This document shows, piece by piece, positions 8,348 through 16,727 of a DNA stretch of 26,874 nucleotides (its first letter is position 1; each line of letters opens with the position of its first letter). The position numbers were made by a program, and so were the translations under genes. The DNA comes from a virus. The notes under the pieces were generated by a model that worked only from the letters and a program-made list of their open reading frames with translations, did not search any database and had not been told where the DNA came from. The stretch covers positions 1-26,874 of IMG/VR virus record IMGVR_UViG_3300030491_000222. One strand, 5' to 3'.

Positions 8348-9403
8348 ATGCTGCCGACGCAGAAGACCCCGCCGAAGCAGCTCCTCAGCGACCTGAGTGT
8401 TCTGATCTACGGCCGGAACAAGTTCGGGAAGACGACCCTGTGCTCGCAGGCCGAGGGCGCGCTGTTCCTGGCGACCGAGGCGGGGCTCAACAGCCTCGAG
8501 GTGTTCCAGGTGCCTATCGGAAACTGGGACGAGCTCCTGGCGGCCGCCCGGGAAATCGCCGAGGGCAAGCACCCGTTCAAGACGATCATCGTCGACACCG
8601 TCGACATGGCCTATCGAATGTGCTGCGAGCACATCAACCAGAAGCTCAAGGTCGAACACGAAAGCGATGTCGGGTACGGCAAGGGCTACGCGCTTATCAA
8701 TAACGAATTCAATCGGGTATTGAACAAGCTGGCGCTCTTGCCGTACGGGCTCGTCCTCGTCTCGCATGCCCAGGACAAGGAGCTCGAGACCCGCACCGGC
8801 AAGATCACGAAGATCTTCCCGACGCTGCCGGACAAGGCCCGGAAGATCGTCCTGGGGATGGTCGACATCATCGCGTTTTGCGACTTCGAGCCGACGACGA
8901 ATGGCGACGGAAAGCCGGGCTACCGGCGCGTCATCCGGACCAAGCCGAGCGCGACGTATGAGGCCGGCGACCGCACCGGGCGTCTACCCGAGGTCATCGA
9001 CTTCGACTTCGCGGCGTTCACCGCGGCGTTTGCCCGCGGTCGCGGCGCGGCCCCGGCAGCTGAGCCCCCGGGCTCGGCCGCGGCAGCCACGGCACCGGGC
9101 TCCGCCCCCGCAGCCGCGCCACCGGGCTCGGCCGCGGCAGCCCCGCCCGCGTCGGCGGCACCGGTGGCGGCCGCGACACCGCCTCCGCCGGTCGCAACAC
9201 CGGCGCCGGCCGCGACACCGCCGCCGCTCGCAGCAACGCCGGCGCCGGCCGCAACCCCGGCGCCGGCCGCAACCCCCATGCCCGCGGCCGCGCCAACGCG
9301 CGGCGGCGGCCAGGCCACCACCACGTCCCCTACCACGCAACCAGCGCCGCGCGCGCCCGCGCCGGCAAGCCGACCCACTGCTGAAAGGACCGCCAAGCCA
9401 TGA
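8348..9403 (+). CDS. Sak4-like phage RecA-fold annealase (AAA_24)
   Basis: A 351-residue phage nucleotide-binding protein of the Sak4/AAA_24 type, a RecA-core ATPase that promotes single-strand annealing in phage recombination. Walker A is at about residues 19-27 (YGRNKFGKTTL), an acidic pocket follows (LFLATEAGLNSL), and Walker B is at about 78-84 (TIIVDTVDMAY). The LINNEFNRVLNKLALLPYGLVLVSHAQDKE block is typical of the family. From about residue 235 a 110-residue Ala/Pro-rich tail (GSAAAAPP, APAATP units) is attached, unusual for Sak4 and probably disordered. GGAG lies nine bases before the ATG. The TGA overlaps the DUF669 ATG. Acts with the DUF669 SSB-like protein in the same operon. Confidence 0.88.
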   Translation: MLPTQKTPPKQLLSDLSVLIYGRNKFGKTTLCSQAEGALFLATEAGLNSLEVFQVPIGNWDELLAAAREIAEGKHPFKTIIVDTVDMAYRMCCEHINQKLKVEHESDVGYGKGYALINNEFNRVLNKLALLPYGLVLVSHAQDKELETRTGKITKIFPTLPDKARKIVLGMVDIIAFCDFEPTTNGDGKPGYRRVIRTKPSATYEAGDRTGRLPEVIDFDFAAFTAAFARGRGAAPAAEPPGSAAAATAPGSAPAAAPPGSAAAAPPASAAPVAAATPPPPVATPAPAATPPPLAATPAPAATPAPAATPMPAAAPTRGGGQATTTSPTTQPAPRAPAPASRPTAERTAKP

Positions 9404-9903
9404 GTGACCCCTACGACCCCTTTGCCCCCAATGACCCCAACGACTCCAACGCGGCAGACATGGACCTCCGTGCGCTCGATGGCGACTTCGCCGACGCCCC
9501 GGTGGAGGAGAAGAAATTCCAGGAGATCCCCGACGGCAAATATCAAGTCAGCGTCGACGGCGTGGAGATCACCAAGACCAAAGCGTCGGGCAAATCCATG
9601 CTGAAGTGGACGCTCAAGATCCGCGGACCGCGGTTCGCCGGCCGCCTGCTGTGGAAGAACAACGTGATGATCCCTGGCCCGAACATGGGTTGGTTGAAGC
9701 AAGATCTACGCACCTGCGGTCTCGAGCTCGAGCTGCTCTCCCAGCTGCGGGCGCACCTGCCGAGCCTGCTCGGCGTGTGGATTGAGGTGACGAAGAAGAC
9801 GGTGGGCGAGAACAGCAACATCTATTTCAACAAGCGCATCGCGACCGACGAGTCCTCCGGATCCGGGCATGGCGGCGAGAACTACGATGGCGTCCCGTTC
9901 TGA
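9400..9903 (+). CDS. DUF669 protein, likely phage ssDNA-binding protein
   Basis: A 167-residue protein with the DUF669 pattern: IPDGKYQVSVDGVEITKTKA, GKSMLKWTLKIRGPRFAGRLLWK, and a C-terminal beta part ending in VTKKTVGENSNIYFNKRI. DUF669 genes sit next to Sak4/recombinase genes in many phages, and several lines of evidence place them as SSB-like proteins. The extreme C-terminus (GGENYDGVPF) resembles the acidic tip D-D-D-I-P-F of bacterial SSB, which docks partner proteins, supporting that role here. The N-terminal 30 residues are Asp/Asn/Pro-rich. It overlaps Sak4 by 4 nt and the nuclease gene by 17 nt. Confidence 0.85.
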   Translation: MSDPYDPFAPNDPNDSNAADMDLRALDGDFADAPVEEKKFQEIPDGKYQVSVDGVEITKTKASGKSMLKWTLKIRGPRFAGRLLWKNNVMIPGPNMGWLKQDLRTCGLELELLSQLRAHLPSLLGVWIEVTKKTVGENSNIYFNKRIATDESSGSGHGGENYDGVPF

Positions 9904-10336
9904 GCCGCTGTCGGTCGTCGTGGACACGCGCGAGCAAGAGCCGTACGTGTTCGCGTCAGAGCACGTCGCGGTGGTGCGCCGCGCGCTTGCCGCCGGGGAC
10001 TACTCGCTCGACGGTCACGAGACCACCGTCGCGGTCGAGCGCAAGTCCCTCGACGACTACGTCGCGTCGGTGATCGTGGAGCGTGAGCGCTTCCTGCGCG
10101 AGCTCGCGCTGCTCGCGAAGTACGAGCTCGCGTGCGTCGTGGTGGAGGCCACGCTCGAGGACGTGATCGCCCACCGCTACCGGTCGGGGGCGCATCCCAA
10201 CTCGGTTGTCGGAGCGACGCTGGCGATCATCGTGGACCACCGCGTGCCCGTGTACTTCTGCGGCGACCGCCAGCTCGCGTGTCGGATCGTCGAGGGGATT
10301 CTCCGTCGTTACCACAAGAAGGTCCGCGCATCATGA
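9887..10336 (+). CDS. ERCC4-domain structure-specific nuclease
   Basis: A 149-residue protein that is essentially one ERCC4 (XPF/Mus81-type) nuclease domain. The metal-binding and catalytic signature is intact: VVDTREQEPY (D13, E16), LAAGDYS (G37-D38) and VAVERKSLDDYV (E51-R52-K53, D56). The end (CGDRQLACRIVEGILRRYHKK) is the usual C-terminal helix. There is no helicase or HhH2 domain, as in stand-alone phage versions that probably cut branched DNA. Start at 9887 is preferred over ATG 9869, which is also open. TGA overlaps the ATG of the helicase gene (ATGA), so it is coupled to RecD2. Role in processing recombination or replication intermediates is inferred. Confidence 0.88.
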   Translation: MASRSEPLSVVVDTREQEPYVFASEHVAVVRRALAAGDYSLDGHETTVAVERKSLDDYVASVIVERERFLRELALLAKYELACVVVEATLEDVIAHRYRSGAHPNSVVGATLAIIVDHRVPVYFCGDRQLACRIVEGILRRYHKKVRAS

Positions 10337-13300
10337 GCCAACCGGCGAACGCCGCGGCGGTGACCCTGCGGGGTCGCGTCGAGGTCGTGTTCTACTCCAG
10401 CCCGAAGTTCTCGAGCGGACGGTTGCGGGTAGCTCCCGAGAAGACCGTGTCGTTCGCCGGGGCCTTGATGGTCCGCAAACACGACCCCGTGATCCTGCAC
10501 GGGGTCTGGGACATGCACCCGAAGTACGGGCGGCAGTTCAAAGTCAGCCACTTCGAATTCGATCAGCGGCTCGACGCCGAGGGCCTCGCGCACTACCTCG
10601 CGAACCACCCCACCCTCAAGGGCATCGGGCCGGCGAAGGCGCGGCGGATCGCTGATGCCTTCGGCGACGATTTTGACCGCGTCATCGACCAGGCGCCGGA
10701 CCGGATCGGCGAGGTCGCCAAGCTGTCTCGCGCAGCCGTGGAGACCCTGCGCGACGAGTGGACCCGGACGCGGACGCTGAACGCCAGCCTGACCTGGCTG
10801 GCGAGCTTCGAGCTCACCCATCACCAGATGGCGAAGCTGATCTCCAAGTTCGGCAACGCGATCGTCACGGTGCTCCAGAACGACCCGTACCTGCTGGTCC
10901 GGGAGATCCCGGGGTTCGGGTTCAAGCGCATCGACCAGGTCGCGCGGAAGATGGGGATGCCCAAGGACCATCGCTCGCGGGTCCGCGCCGGCCTTGCCCA
11001 CTGCGTGGCAGATCGGCTCGACCAGGGCGACTGCTGGGTCGACTACGCCGACCTCATCGAGCTCGCGAACGCGTTGCTCGTGATGGACGTCGGCGATAGC
11101 CGGGATCGCATCGACGCCGCGCTCGGCGAGCTCGTCGCCGATGGCACGCTCGCGTGCGAGTCGATCGGCGGCCACTTCCTCGTCGCGCAGCCACGCATGC
11201 TCCAGATGGAGCAGGACCTCGCGGCGGTGTTCACCACCAAGCTCGGTCCGAACCCGCACTTCGCCAGCGTCGCGGGTGACGCAGGCGCCGCCGCGACCGC
11301 CGCGCGGATCGATGCCGTGGATTCCCAGCTGAACGTCGGACAGCGCCGGGCGGTCGAGCTGGCGCTGGCGCACAACCTGGTGGTGGCGAGCGGCGGCGCC
11401 GGTGTCGGGAAGACCCGGTTCGTCGCCGCGTTGGCCAAGGTTTACGAAGCGGGCGGGCGCACGGTGGTCCTCGCGGCGCCCACCGGCAAGGCTGCCAAGC
11501 GGATCGAGCAGGTCGTCGGCCGCGCCGCGCTCACGATCCACCGGCTCCTCGGCTACAAGGGCAAGCAGTTCACGCGTGGCATCGACAACCCGGTCGAGGC
11601 CGACGTCGTCATCATCGACGAGGTCTCGATGGTCGACGTGCCGCTCGCCTGGCATCTGTTCCGGGCGATCGACTTCACCAAGACGTGCGTCGTGCTGGTC
11701 GGGGATCACAACCAGCTGCCGCCGGTCGGGCCCGGCAACGTCCTCCGGGATCTGATCGAGCGCCAGCCGGTGCCCACCGTGATCCTGGATCAGGTCGTGC
11801 GCCAGGCCGGCGTGCTCAAGGAGAACTCGATCGCCGTGCTTCGCGGCGCCGTGCGTCCCACCGCGGACAAGGAGGCCGATGGTCGGCGCCCGTGGGTCGT
11901 GCTCAACCAGCTGACCGAGGTCGCCGACGCGCAGCAGAGCGTCCTCGAGCTGTACGACACGGTGCTGGTGGAGAAACTCGGGTTCGATCTACTCGCCGAC
12001 GTCCAGCTCTTGACCCCGACCCGCAAAGGGCCGCTCGGGGTCGACGCGCTCAATGTCGAGTTGCAGCGGCGGGTTCAGCGCAAGCTCTGGGGCGTCGACG
12101 TGCCGCCCGCGCGGCCCGGTTGGCGACCCGAGTTCCTCGCCCACGATCGGGTGATCCAGACGCGGAATAACTATGACCTCGATGTGATGAACGGGTCGAT
12201 CGGCACGGTGATCGAGGTGGGGCCCAACCGCGGCGAGCTCAAGGTGCGGTTCGACGACGACGACGTCACGTACACGGCGGAGACGGCGCGCGAGTTGTCG
12301 CTCGCGTACGCCTTGACCGTCCACAAGTGCCTGCACCCGGACACGCTGGTCGAGACGCCCGAAGGGCTGTTTCCGATCCGCTCGATACGCCGCGACGCCG
12401 GCGTCGTGGCGACCCCAGAAGGCCCGCGCGGATACGACAGCTTCGTCGAGAACCCCAGCGGCGAGTTGCTCGAGCTCGTCACCCAGGATGGATATCGGCT
12501 CACCGTCACCCCCGAGCATGGCGTCGACGTCTGGACCGACGCGGGGCTCTCACGCGTCTGTGCGCGCGACATCTCCGCGGGCGACCTGTTGCGGTTGAAG
12601 CTCGGCGTGACGTGCGATCCGATCGAGGCGCCGCTCCTCGGTGAGCCGCCCGAGGCCCATGCCAGCGCGCGCCGCTATCGATACCCGCGCGTCGTGACCC
12701 TGGAGCTCGCGGAGTTCCTCGGCCTCATGGTGGCAGACGGGACCCTGTTCGAGCGCGGGATCTGCCTGGTCAAGCGGCACGCCGACGTCCGCGACCGGTT
12801 CGCGTCGCTGTGCGAGACGTTGTTCGGGGCCACGCCGCAGCGCTACGCGGTCGGGAAGTCGTACGCTGCCAAGGTCGGCAGCCGCGAAATCGCCGCGTGG
12901 CTGCGCCAGCTCGGCGGCATGGAGCCACGTGCCAAGGCCGTGCCCGACTGCATCCTGCGCTCGCCGGTGGCGCTCCACGTCGCGTTTCTGCGCGGCCTGT
13001 TCGAGAACGGGACGGTCCAGCTTCGCCCGGACGGTGTGCTCGACCGCATCGAGTGGAAGACGACGTACCCCGCGCTCGATCAGACCGTCCGAACGATGTT
13101 GCTCCGCCTGGGCATCATCACCGGCACGACGCCGAGCCGGCCCGGATCGGTCTACCTGTACGGCGCGAACGCGCGCCGGTTCCGCGAGCAGGTGGGCTTC
13201 GTCGCGGCGTTCAAGCAGGCGCGGGCCGCGGGCCCGGTGGGCGTCGAGACGCGGTACGCCCTGCCGCTCACGGATGAAGAGGCGCGGCGCATGTGCGCGG

Positions 13301-13887
13301 CGCTGGTGCCGATCGGCGCGCTCACGCCGGCGATGGCGGGGAGTATCGGCCTCCAGGGGAAGATCAGCCGCCACGTGGCCGGGATCGCGCTGTCCCGAGT
13401 CGCAGCGACGCGGGCAGTCGCCGATGCCGCGGGCGCCACGCCCGAGACGCGCGTGACGTGCGAGACGCCCGAGACGCCCGAGACGCCCGAGACGCCCGAG
13501 ACGCCCGAGACGCCCGAGGAGAGCCTGTTGCGCAAGCGCCTGGGGTTCCACTACAGCGCTGTGCGCGAGGTGCGGCGGCTTGCCGGTCCGTCGATGTGCA
13601 TCCGGGTCCCCGACGGGAGCCGGTTCCTGCAGAACGGGTTCAGCGCCTGGAACAGCCAAGGCTCCGAGTTCCCGTGCGTGATCTTGGTCGTCCACAAGGC
13701 GCACGCGTTCATGCATCACCGCAACCTGTTCTACACGGGCGTGACGCGGGCGCGGAAGGTGGCGATCGTCGTCGGTGACCACTGGGGAATCACCAACTGC
13801 GCCCAGAAGCAGCAGGTCGAGCGCCGCCGGACGTTCTTGTCGCTGCTGGACTTGACCCGCCAGGTCAGGAGTCGAGGGGACGCATGA
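10333..13887 (+). CDS. RecD2-like SF1B DNA helicase, intein-containing
   Basis: A 1184-residue precursor; removing the 442-residue intein leaves about 742, the normal RecD2 size. The N-terminal beta domain precedes two helix-hairpin-helix segments (LKGIGPAKARRIADAFGDDF and IPGFGFKRIDQVARKMGM). Helicase motifs in order: Walker A GGAGVGKTRF at about 355, Walker B VVIIDEVSMVD at about 427, motif III LVGDHNQLPPVG at about 455, and the UvrD_C_2 elements DRVIQTRNNYDLDVMNGSIG at about 606, YALTVHK / SQGSEFPCVI split by the intein, and YTGVTRARKVAIVVGD. Predicted 5'-3' DNA helicase in the replication operon. ATGA overlaps join it to the nuclease upstream and the primase downstream. Confidence 0.93.
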   Translation: MSQPANAAAVTLRGRVEVVFYSSPKFSSGRLRVAPEKTVSFAGALMVRKHDPVILHGVWDMHPKYGRQFKVSHFEFDQRLDAEGLAHYLANHPTLKGIGPAKARRIADAFGDDFDRVIDQAPDRIGEVAKLSRAAVETLRDEWTRTRTLNASLTWLASFELTHHQMAKLISKFGNAIVTVLQNDPYLLVREIPGFGFKRIDQVARKMGMPKDHRSRVRAGLAHCVADRLDQGDCWVDYADLIELANALLVMDVGDSRDRIDAALGELVADGTLACESIGGHFLVAQPRMLQMEQDLAAVFTTKLGPNPHFASVAGDAGAAATAARIDAVDSQLNVGQRRAVELALAHNLVVASGGAGVGKTRFVAALAKVYEAGGRTVVLAAPTGKAAKRIEQVVGRAALTIHRLLGYKGKQFTRGIDNPVEADVVIIDEVSMVDVPLAWHLFRAIDFTKTCVVLVGDHNQLPPVGPGNVLRDLIERQPVPTVILDQVVRQAGVLKENSIAVLRGAVRPTADKEADGRRPWVVLNQLTEVADAQQSVLELYDTVLVEKLGFDLLADVQLLTPTRKGPLGVDALNVELQRRVQRKLWGVDVPPARPGWRPEFLAHDRVIQTRNNYDLDVMNGSIGTVIEVGPNRGELKVRFDDDDVTYTAETARELSLAYALTVHKCLHPDTLVETPEGLFPIRSIRRDAGVVATPEGPRGYDSFVENPSGELLELVTQDGYRLTVTPEHGVDVWTDAGLSRVCARDISAGDLLRLKLGVTCDPIEAPLLGEPPEAHASARRYRYPRVVTLELAEFLGLMVADGTLFERGICLVKRHADVRDRFASLCETLFGATPQRYAVGKSYAAKVGSREIAAWLRQLGGMEPRAKAVPDCILRSPVALHVAFLRGLFENGTVQLRPDGVLDRIEWKTTYPALDQTVRTMLLRLGIITGTTPSRPGSVYLYGANARRFREQVGFVAAFKQARAAGPVGVETRYALPLTDEEARRMCAALVPIGALTPAMAGSIGLQGKISRHVAGIALSRVAATRAVADAAGATPETRVTCETPETPETPETPETPETPEESLLRKRLGFHYSAVREVRRLAGPSMCIRVPDGSRFLQNGFSAWNSQGSEFPCVILVVHKAHAFMHHRNLFYTGVTRARKVAIVVGDHWGITNCAQKQQVERRRTFLSLLDLTRQVRSRGDA
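12328..13653 (+). other. Intein in RecD2 helicase with degenerate LAGLIDADG endonuclease
   Basis: In-frame insertion of 442 residues between host K665 and S1108, splitting the helicase motif VHK/SQGSEF. It starts with Cys (CLHPDTLVETPEG, block A), has block B TPEHGVD, a LAGLIDADG-type domain with LAEFLGLMVADGTL and FLRGLFENGTVQL, and block F/G MCIRVPDGSRFLQNGFSAWN ending in Asn with Ser as +1. The second LAGLIDADG motif has lost one residue and has Asn where the catalytic Asp is expected, so cleavage is probably impaired. The penultimate residue is Trp rather than His. Composition matches the host gene, pointing to long residence. A six-unit ETP repeat lies before the C-terminal splicing part. 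Confidence 0.93.
13462..13515 (+). repeat. 9-bp tandem repeat (GAGACGCCC) x6 inside the intein
   Basis: Six perfect GAGACGCCC units encode (Glu-Thr-Pro)6, a flexible linker between the endonuclease region and the C-terminal splicing block. The perfect identity suggests recent slippage expansion. Confidence 0.95.
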
Positions 13888-16706
13888 CGCCCGGCGCTCC
13901 CTCGGCGGTCGGGGATGCACTTCGGCTCCTGCACGCGCGGTTCCTGAATCGGACCGACCTCGTGGCGATCCATGCGCCGTGGGGCAAGCCGTTCCCGGTC
14001 GACGCGAACAGGACGCTGGACGACCTGCTCCTGGCCCACCTGCTTGGCGAGGCGGCTCCGGTCGCCAAGGTCGCATACTCCAACCGCCGGGGCGCGGGGG
14101 TGATGGCGGGACACTACCGGGTCGGGAGCTACAGCCCGGCGACCGACGGCACAACCCGCTGGGTGTGCCTCGACTTCGACGGCGCGGGCCACGCCAACGC
14201 CCTCGCGGATCCGCAGGCCGCCGCGCTCTTGGCCTGCGACGCGTTCGCGGCTGCCGGGTTGCCCTCGTACCTCGAGCGCTCGGGCGGCGGAACCGGCTGG
14301 CACGTGTGGTGCTTCTTCGATCCACCGCTGCCGGCCGGGGAGGCCCAGGCCCTCGGCCGCGTGATCGCCCCCAAGCAGGCGCCGCTCGCCGGATCGAGCG
14401 CGTTCGCGGACGCGCGATCTGCGCGCGGGATCGAGGTGTTCCCGAAGCAGTCCAAGCTCAGCCGGCGCGGCTTCGGCAACCTGGTGTGGTTGCCGTGGTG
14501 GCACGGAGCCCCGGCCGGCGCGAACGCGTTCTATCGCCGCGCGCACGACCGCACGCTGGAACCCTACGTGCCCACCGAGCTCGAGGTCGCTGCGCCCGAG
14601 GCGGTCGAGCGGTTGCTCGCACAGCTGCCGGTGCCCGCGGTGGGACCGCGGCCCGCACCGCGTCCGGGCACCGGGCCGCGTCCGGACAAGGGAGCCAAGC
14701 AACCACCGCCTCCACCACGTCCGCGACCGGCGCCGGACGCGGCGGCGACCGGCGAGACCGGCACTACCGGCGATAGCGTCTGGGGCGCGTGGCGGCGCAA
14801 GGCGCTCGCGGCGTTGCCGCTCGAACCCATCTACGCTGCGTGGCTGACCGGGCGGGCCGCCGGTGTGGGATGGCTCGAGTGCCGGGATCCAGCGTCGCCA
14901 TCCGGCGACCAGACCCCGTCGGCGGGCGTGGCCGACGGCACCGGCGAGGCCGAGCGCGGAACGTTCCACTCGTTCATCGACGAGCGGAGCCTCTCGGTGT
15001 TCGACTTTCTGGTCGCTCACGGCGGGGTCGCCGACTTTCGCGCCGCGCGCGCGCGCGTCGCAGATCTGTCCGGTGTTCAAGCGCCACCGGGCGGCGTTCC
15101 CGTGCCACCGGCCGGCATTGGCGAGCACCCGGCTGGCGTTGGCGAGCCACCGGCTGGCGTTGGCGCGACAGGATCTGACGAACCGAGTGGGAAACAGGGC
15201 CGGCGACCGGAGATCCAGATCAACGATCGCTTGCTCGACGACATCGTCCGCGACGCGTGGCGGGCCGTCCATGACGCGAACAGTCGCGAACCGACGATGT
15301 TTGTCCGGGACGGCGCGCTCGTGCGCATCGGCCATGGTGAGCAGGGCCGGCGTATCGAGCACATGACCGAGGTCTCGGTGTTCGGCCACCTCGGCAACGT
15401 CGCAGACTGGGTGAGGGTCACCGACTACGGGAGCCACTACACGCTTCCGAGCAAGGACGCCGCGCGCGCCATGCTCGACGTTCCTGACCCTTCGTTGCCC
15501 TCACTCAACGCGATCGTGAGCACTCCCGTCTTTACCCCCCAGGGGACCCTGGTCGCGACCCCGGGTTACCATCGCGAGGCGCGAGTCTGGTACGAGCCGC
15601 CGCACGGGCTGGTCATCCCCCAGGTGCCCGAGCAGCCCACGGCCGCGGCCGTGGCACAAGCTCGCTCGCTTCTTCTGAGTGAGTTGCTTGGCGAGTTTCC
15701 GTTCGTCGACGCCTCGGCCAAGGCGCACATGGTGGCAGCGATCTTGTTGCCGTTCGCTCGCCGGCTGATCCAGGGCGCGACCCCCATCCATCTGGTCGAA
15801 TCGCCGACCGAAGGCACTGGCAAGGGACTGCTTGTCGACATGATCGCGATCATCGCGACGGGGGTCGCCGCCTGTGGCGGTTCACTGCCCGAGAGCGAGG
15901 ATGAGGTCCGGAAGAAAATCGGCTCGGAGCTCTCGAGCGGGCGTCCGCTCCTCTTGCTCGACAACGGCGTCAACAAGCGATCGATCGACAGTGCTGCGCT
16001 CGCGTCGGCAACGACGATGTGGCCGACGTGGACCGACCGCCTCCTGGGCCAGATCAAAATGTTCACTGTGCCCAATGACGTCGTGTGGATCCTCACCGCG
16101 AACAACCCCCGCCTGTCGCGCGAGCTGACGCGGCGAAGCGTGAGCATCCGCATCGACGCCGGCATCGACCGACCCTGGCTGCGCAAGGGCTACCGTCACG
16201 CCAAGCTTGTCCGCTGGGCGCACGGCCACCGCGCGGAGCTCATCCACGCAGCCCTCCTGCTCATCCAGAACTGGATCGCCCAGGGGCGGCCCGCTGGCAG
16301 CTGTGTCATGGGCCGCTTCGAGGAATGGTCGGAAATCATGGGCGGCATCGTCACGGCCGCTGGCATCGAAGGATTTCTCGGGAACCTCGATGTCCTCTAC
16401 GCGACCACGGATGCCGATGGCGCCATGTGGAGTGATTTCCTCGCGGCGTGGTGGGATGCCTACCAGGACCGCCCGGTCCGCGTGGCCGAGCTCGTCGAGC
16501 TTTGCGCACGTGGCGAGTTCATGGCACGGGTACTCGGCGACGGCTCCGTGAAGTCACAGACCACGCGCTTGGGGAATGCCCTGCAGAACGCGCGGGATCG
16601 GGTGTTCGAGGGCCTGCGGATCGAGTTCGCCGGTCGTGACTCCATCTCAAAACGACCCACCTATCGAGCGGTGGAGATCCTACCGACCGAGAAGAAACCG
16701 ACCTGA
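13884..16706 (+). CDS. AEP primase fused to AAA+ helicase-like ATPase
   Basis: A 940-residue replication protein. The N-terminal archaeo-eukaryotic primase domain (about 20-215) has VCLDFDGAGHA (catalytic DxD near 97), SGGGTGWHVWCFF near 132 and RGIEVFPKQ with GFGNLVWLP near 180-195, as in TOTE-type primases. A Pro-rich linker (250-295) follows, then a segment (310-385) shaped like a DnaG/CHC2 zinc finger but lacking most ligands (LECRDPASPSGDQTPS, FHSFIDERSLSVFDFL). A second, four-unit linker precedes the C-terminal ATPase: Walker A SPTEGTGKGLL near 638, Walker B LLLLDN near 688, sensor-1 WILTANNPRLS near 737, arginine finger RELTRRS. Such fusions prime and unwind phage or plasmid replication forks. 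Its ATG overlaps the helicase stop. Confidence 0.9.
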   Translation: MTPGAPSAVGDALRLLHARFLNRTDLVAIHAPWGKPFPVDANRTLDDLLLAHLLGEAAPVAKVAYSNRRGAGVMAGHYRVGSYSPATDGTTRWVCLDFDGAGHANALADPQAAALLACDAFAAAGLPSYLERSGGGTGWHVWCFFDPPLPAGEAQALGRVIAPKQAPLAGSSAFADARSARGIEVFPKQSKLSRRGFGNLVWLPWWHGAPAGANAFYRRAHDRTLEPYVPTELEVAAPEAVERLLAQLPVPAVGPRPAPRPGTGPRPDKGAKQPPPPPRPRPAPDAAATGETGTTGDSVWGAWRRKALAALPLEPIYAAWLTGRAAGVGWLECRDPASPSGDQTPSAGVADGTGEAERGTFHSFIDERSLSVFDFLVAHGGVADFRAARARVADLSGVQAPPGGVPVPPAGIGEHPAGVGEPPAGVGATGSDEPSGKQGRRPEIQINDRLLDDIVRDAWRAVHDANSREPTMFVRDGALVRIGHGEQGRRIEHMTEVSVFGHLGNVADWVRVTDYGSHYTLPSKDAARAMLDVPDPSLPSLNAIVSTPVFTPQGTLVATPGYHREARVWYEPPHGLVIPQVPEQPTAAAVAQARSLLLSELLGEFPFVDASAKAHMVAAILLPFARRLIQGATPIHLVESPTEGTGKGLLVDMIAIIATGVAACGGSLPESEDEVRKKIGSELSSGRPLLLLDNGVNKRSIDSAALASATTMWPTWTDRLLGQIKMFTVPNDVVWILTANNPRLSRELTRRSVSIRIDAGIDRPWLRKGYRHAKLVRWAHGHRAELIHAALLLIQNWIAQGRPAGSCVMGRFEEWSEIMGGIVTAAGIEGFLGNLDVLYATTDADGAMWSDFLAAWWDAYQDRPVRVAELVELCARGEFMARVLGDGSVKSQTTRLGNALQNARDRVFEGLRIEFAGRDSISKRPTYRAVEILPTEKKPT
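15084..15167 (+). repeat. 21-bp in-frame repeat in the primase linker, four units
   Basis: Four 7-residue units, PPGGVPV, PPAGIGE, HPAGVGE and PPAGVGA, start at 15084, 15105, 15126 and 15147. They join the zinc-finger-like part to the ATPase part and look like a slippage-expanded flexible linker. Confidence 0.85.
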
Positions 16707-16727
16707 TTGTCACTGAAGGAAACTGAC

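Noticed and set aside
7751-8767. 338-codon minus-strand frame
   Set aside because: It opposes the charged helical protein and the Sak4 motifs, and has no start signal.
12550-15437. Long minus-strand open frames opposite the helicase and primase genes (two, 568 and 591 codons)
   Set aside because: They are Arg/Gly/Pro/Ala-rich translations opposite well-supported genes, a usual artefact of high-GC DNA.
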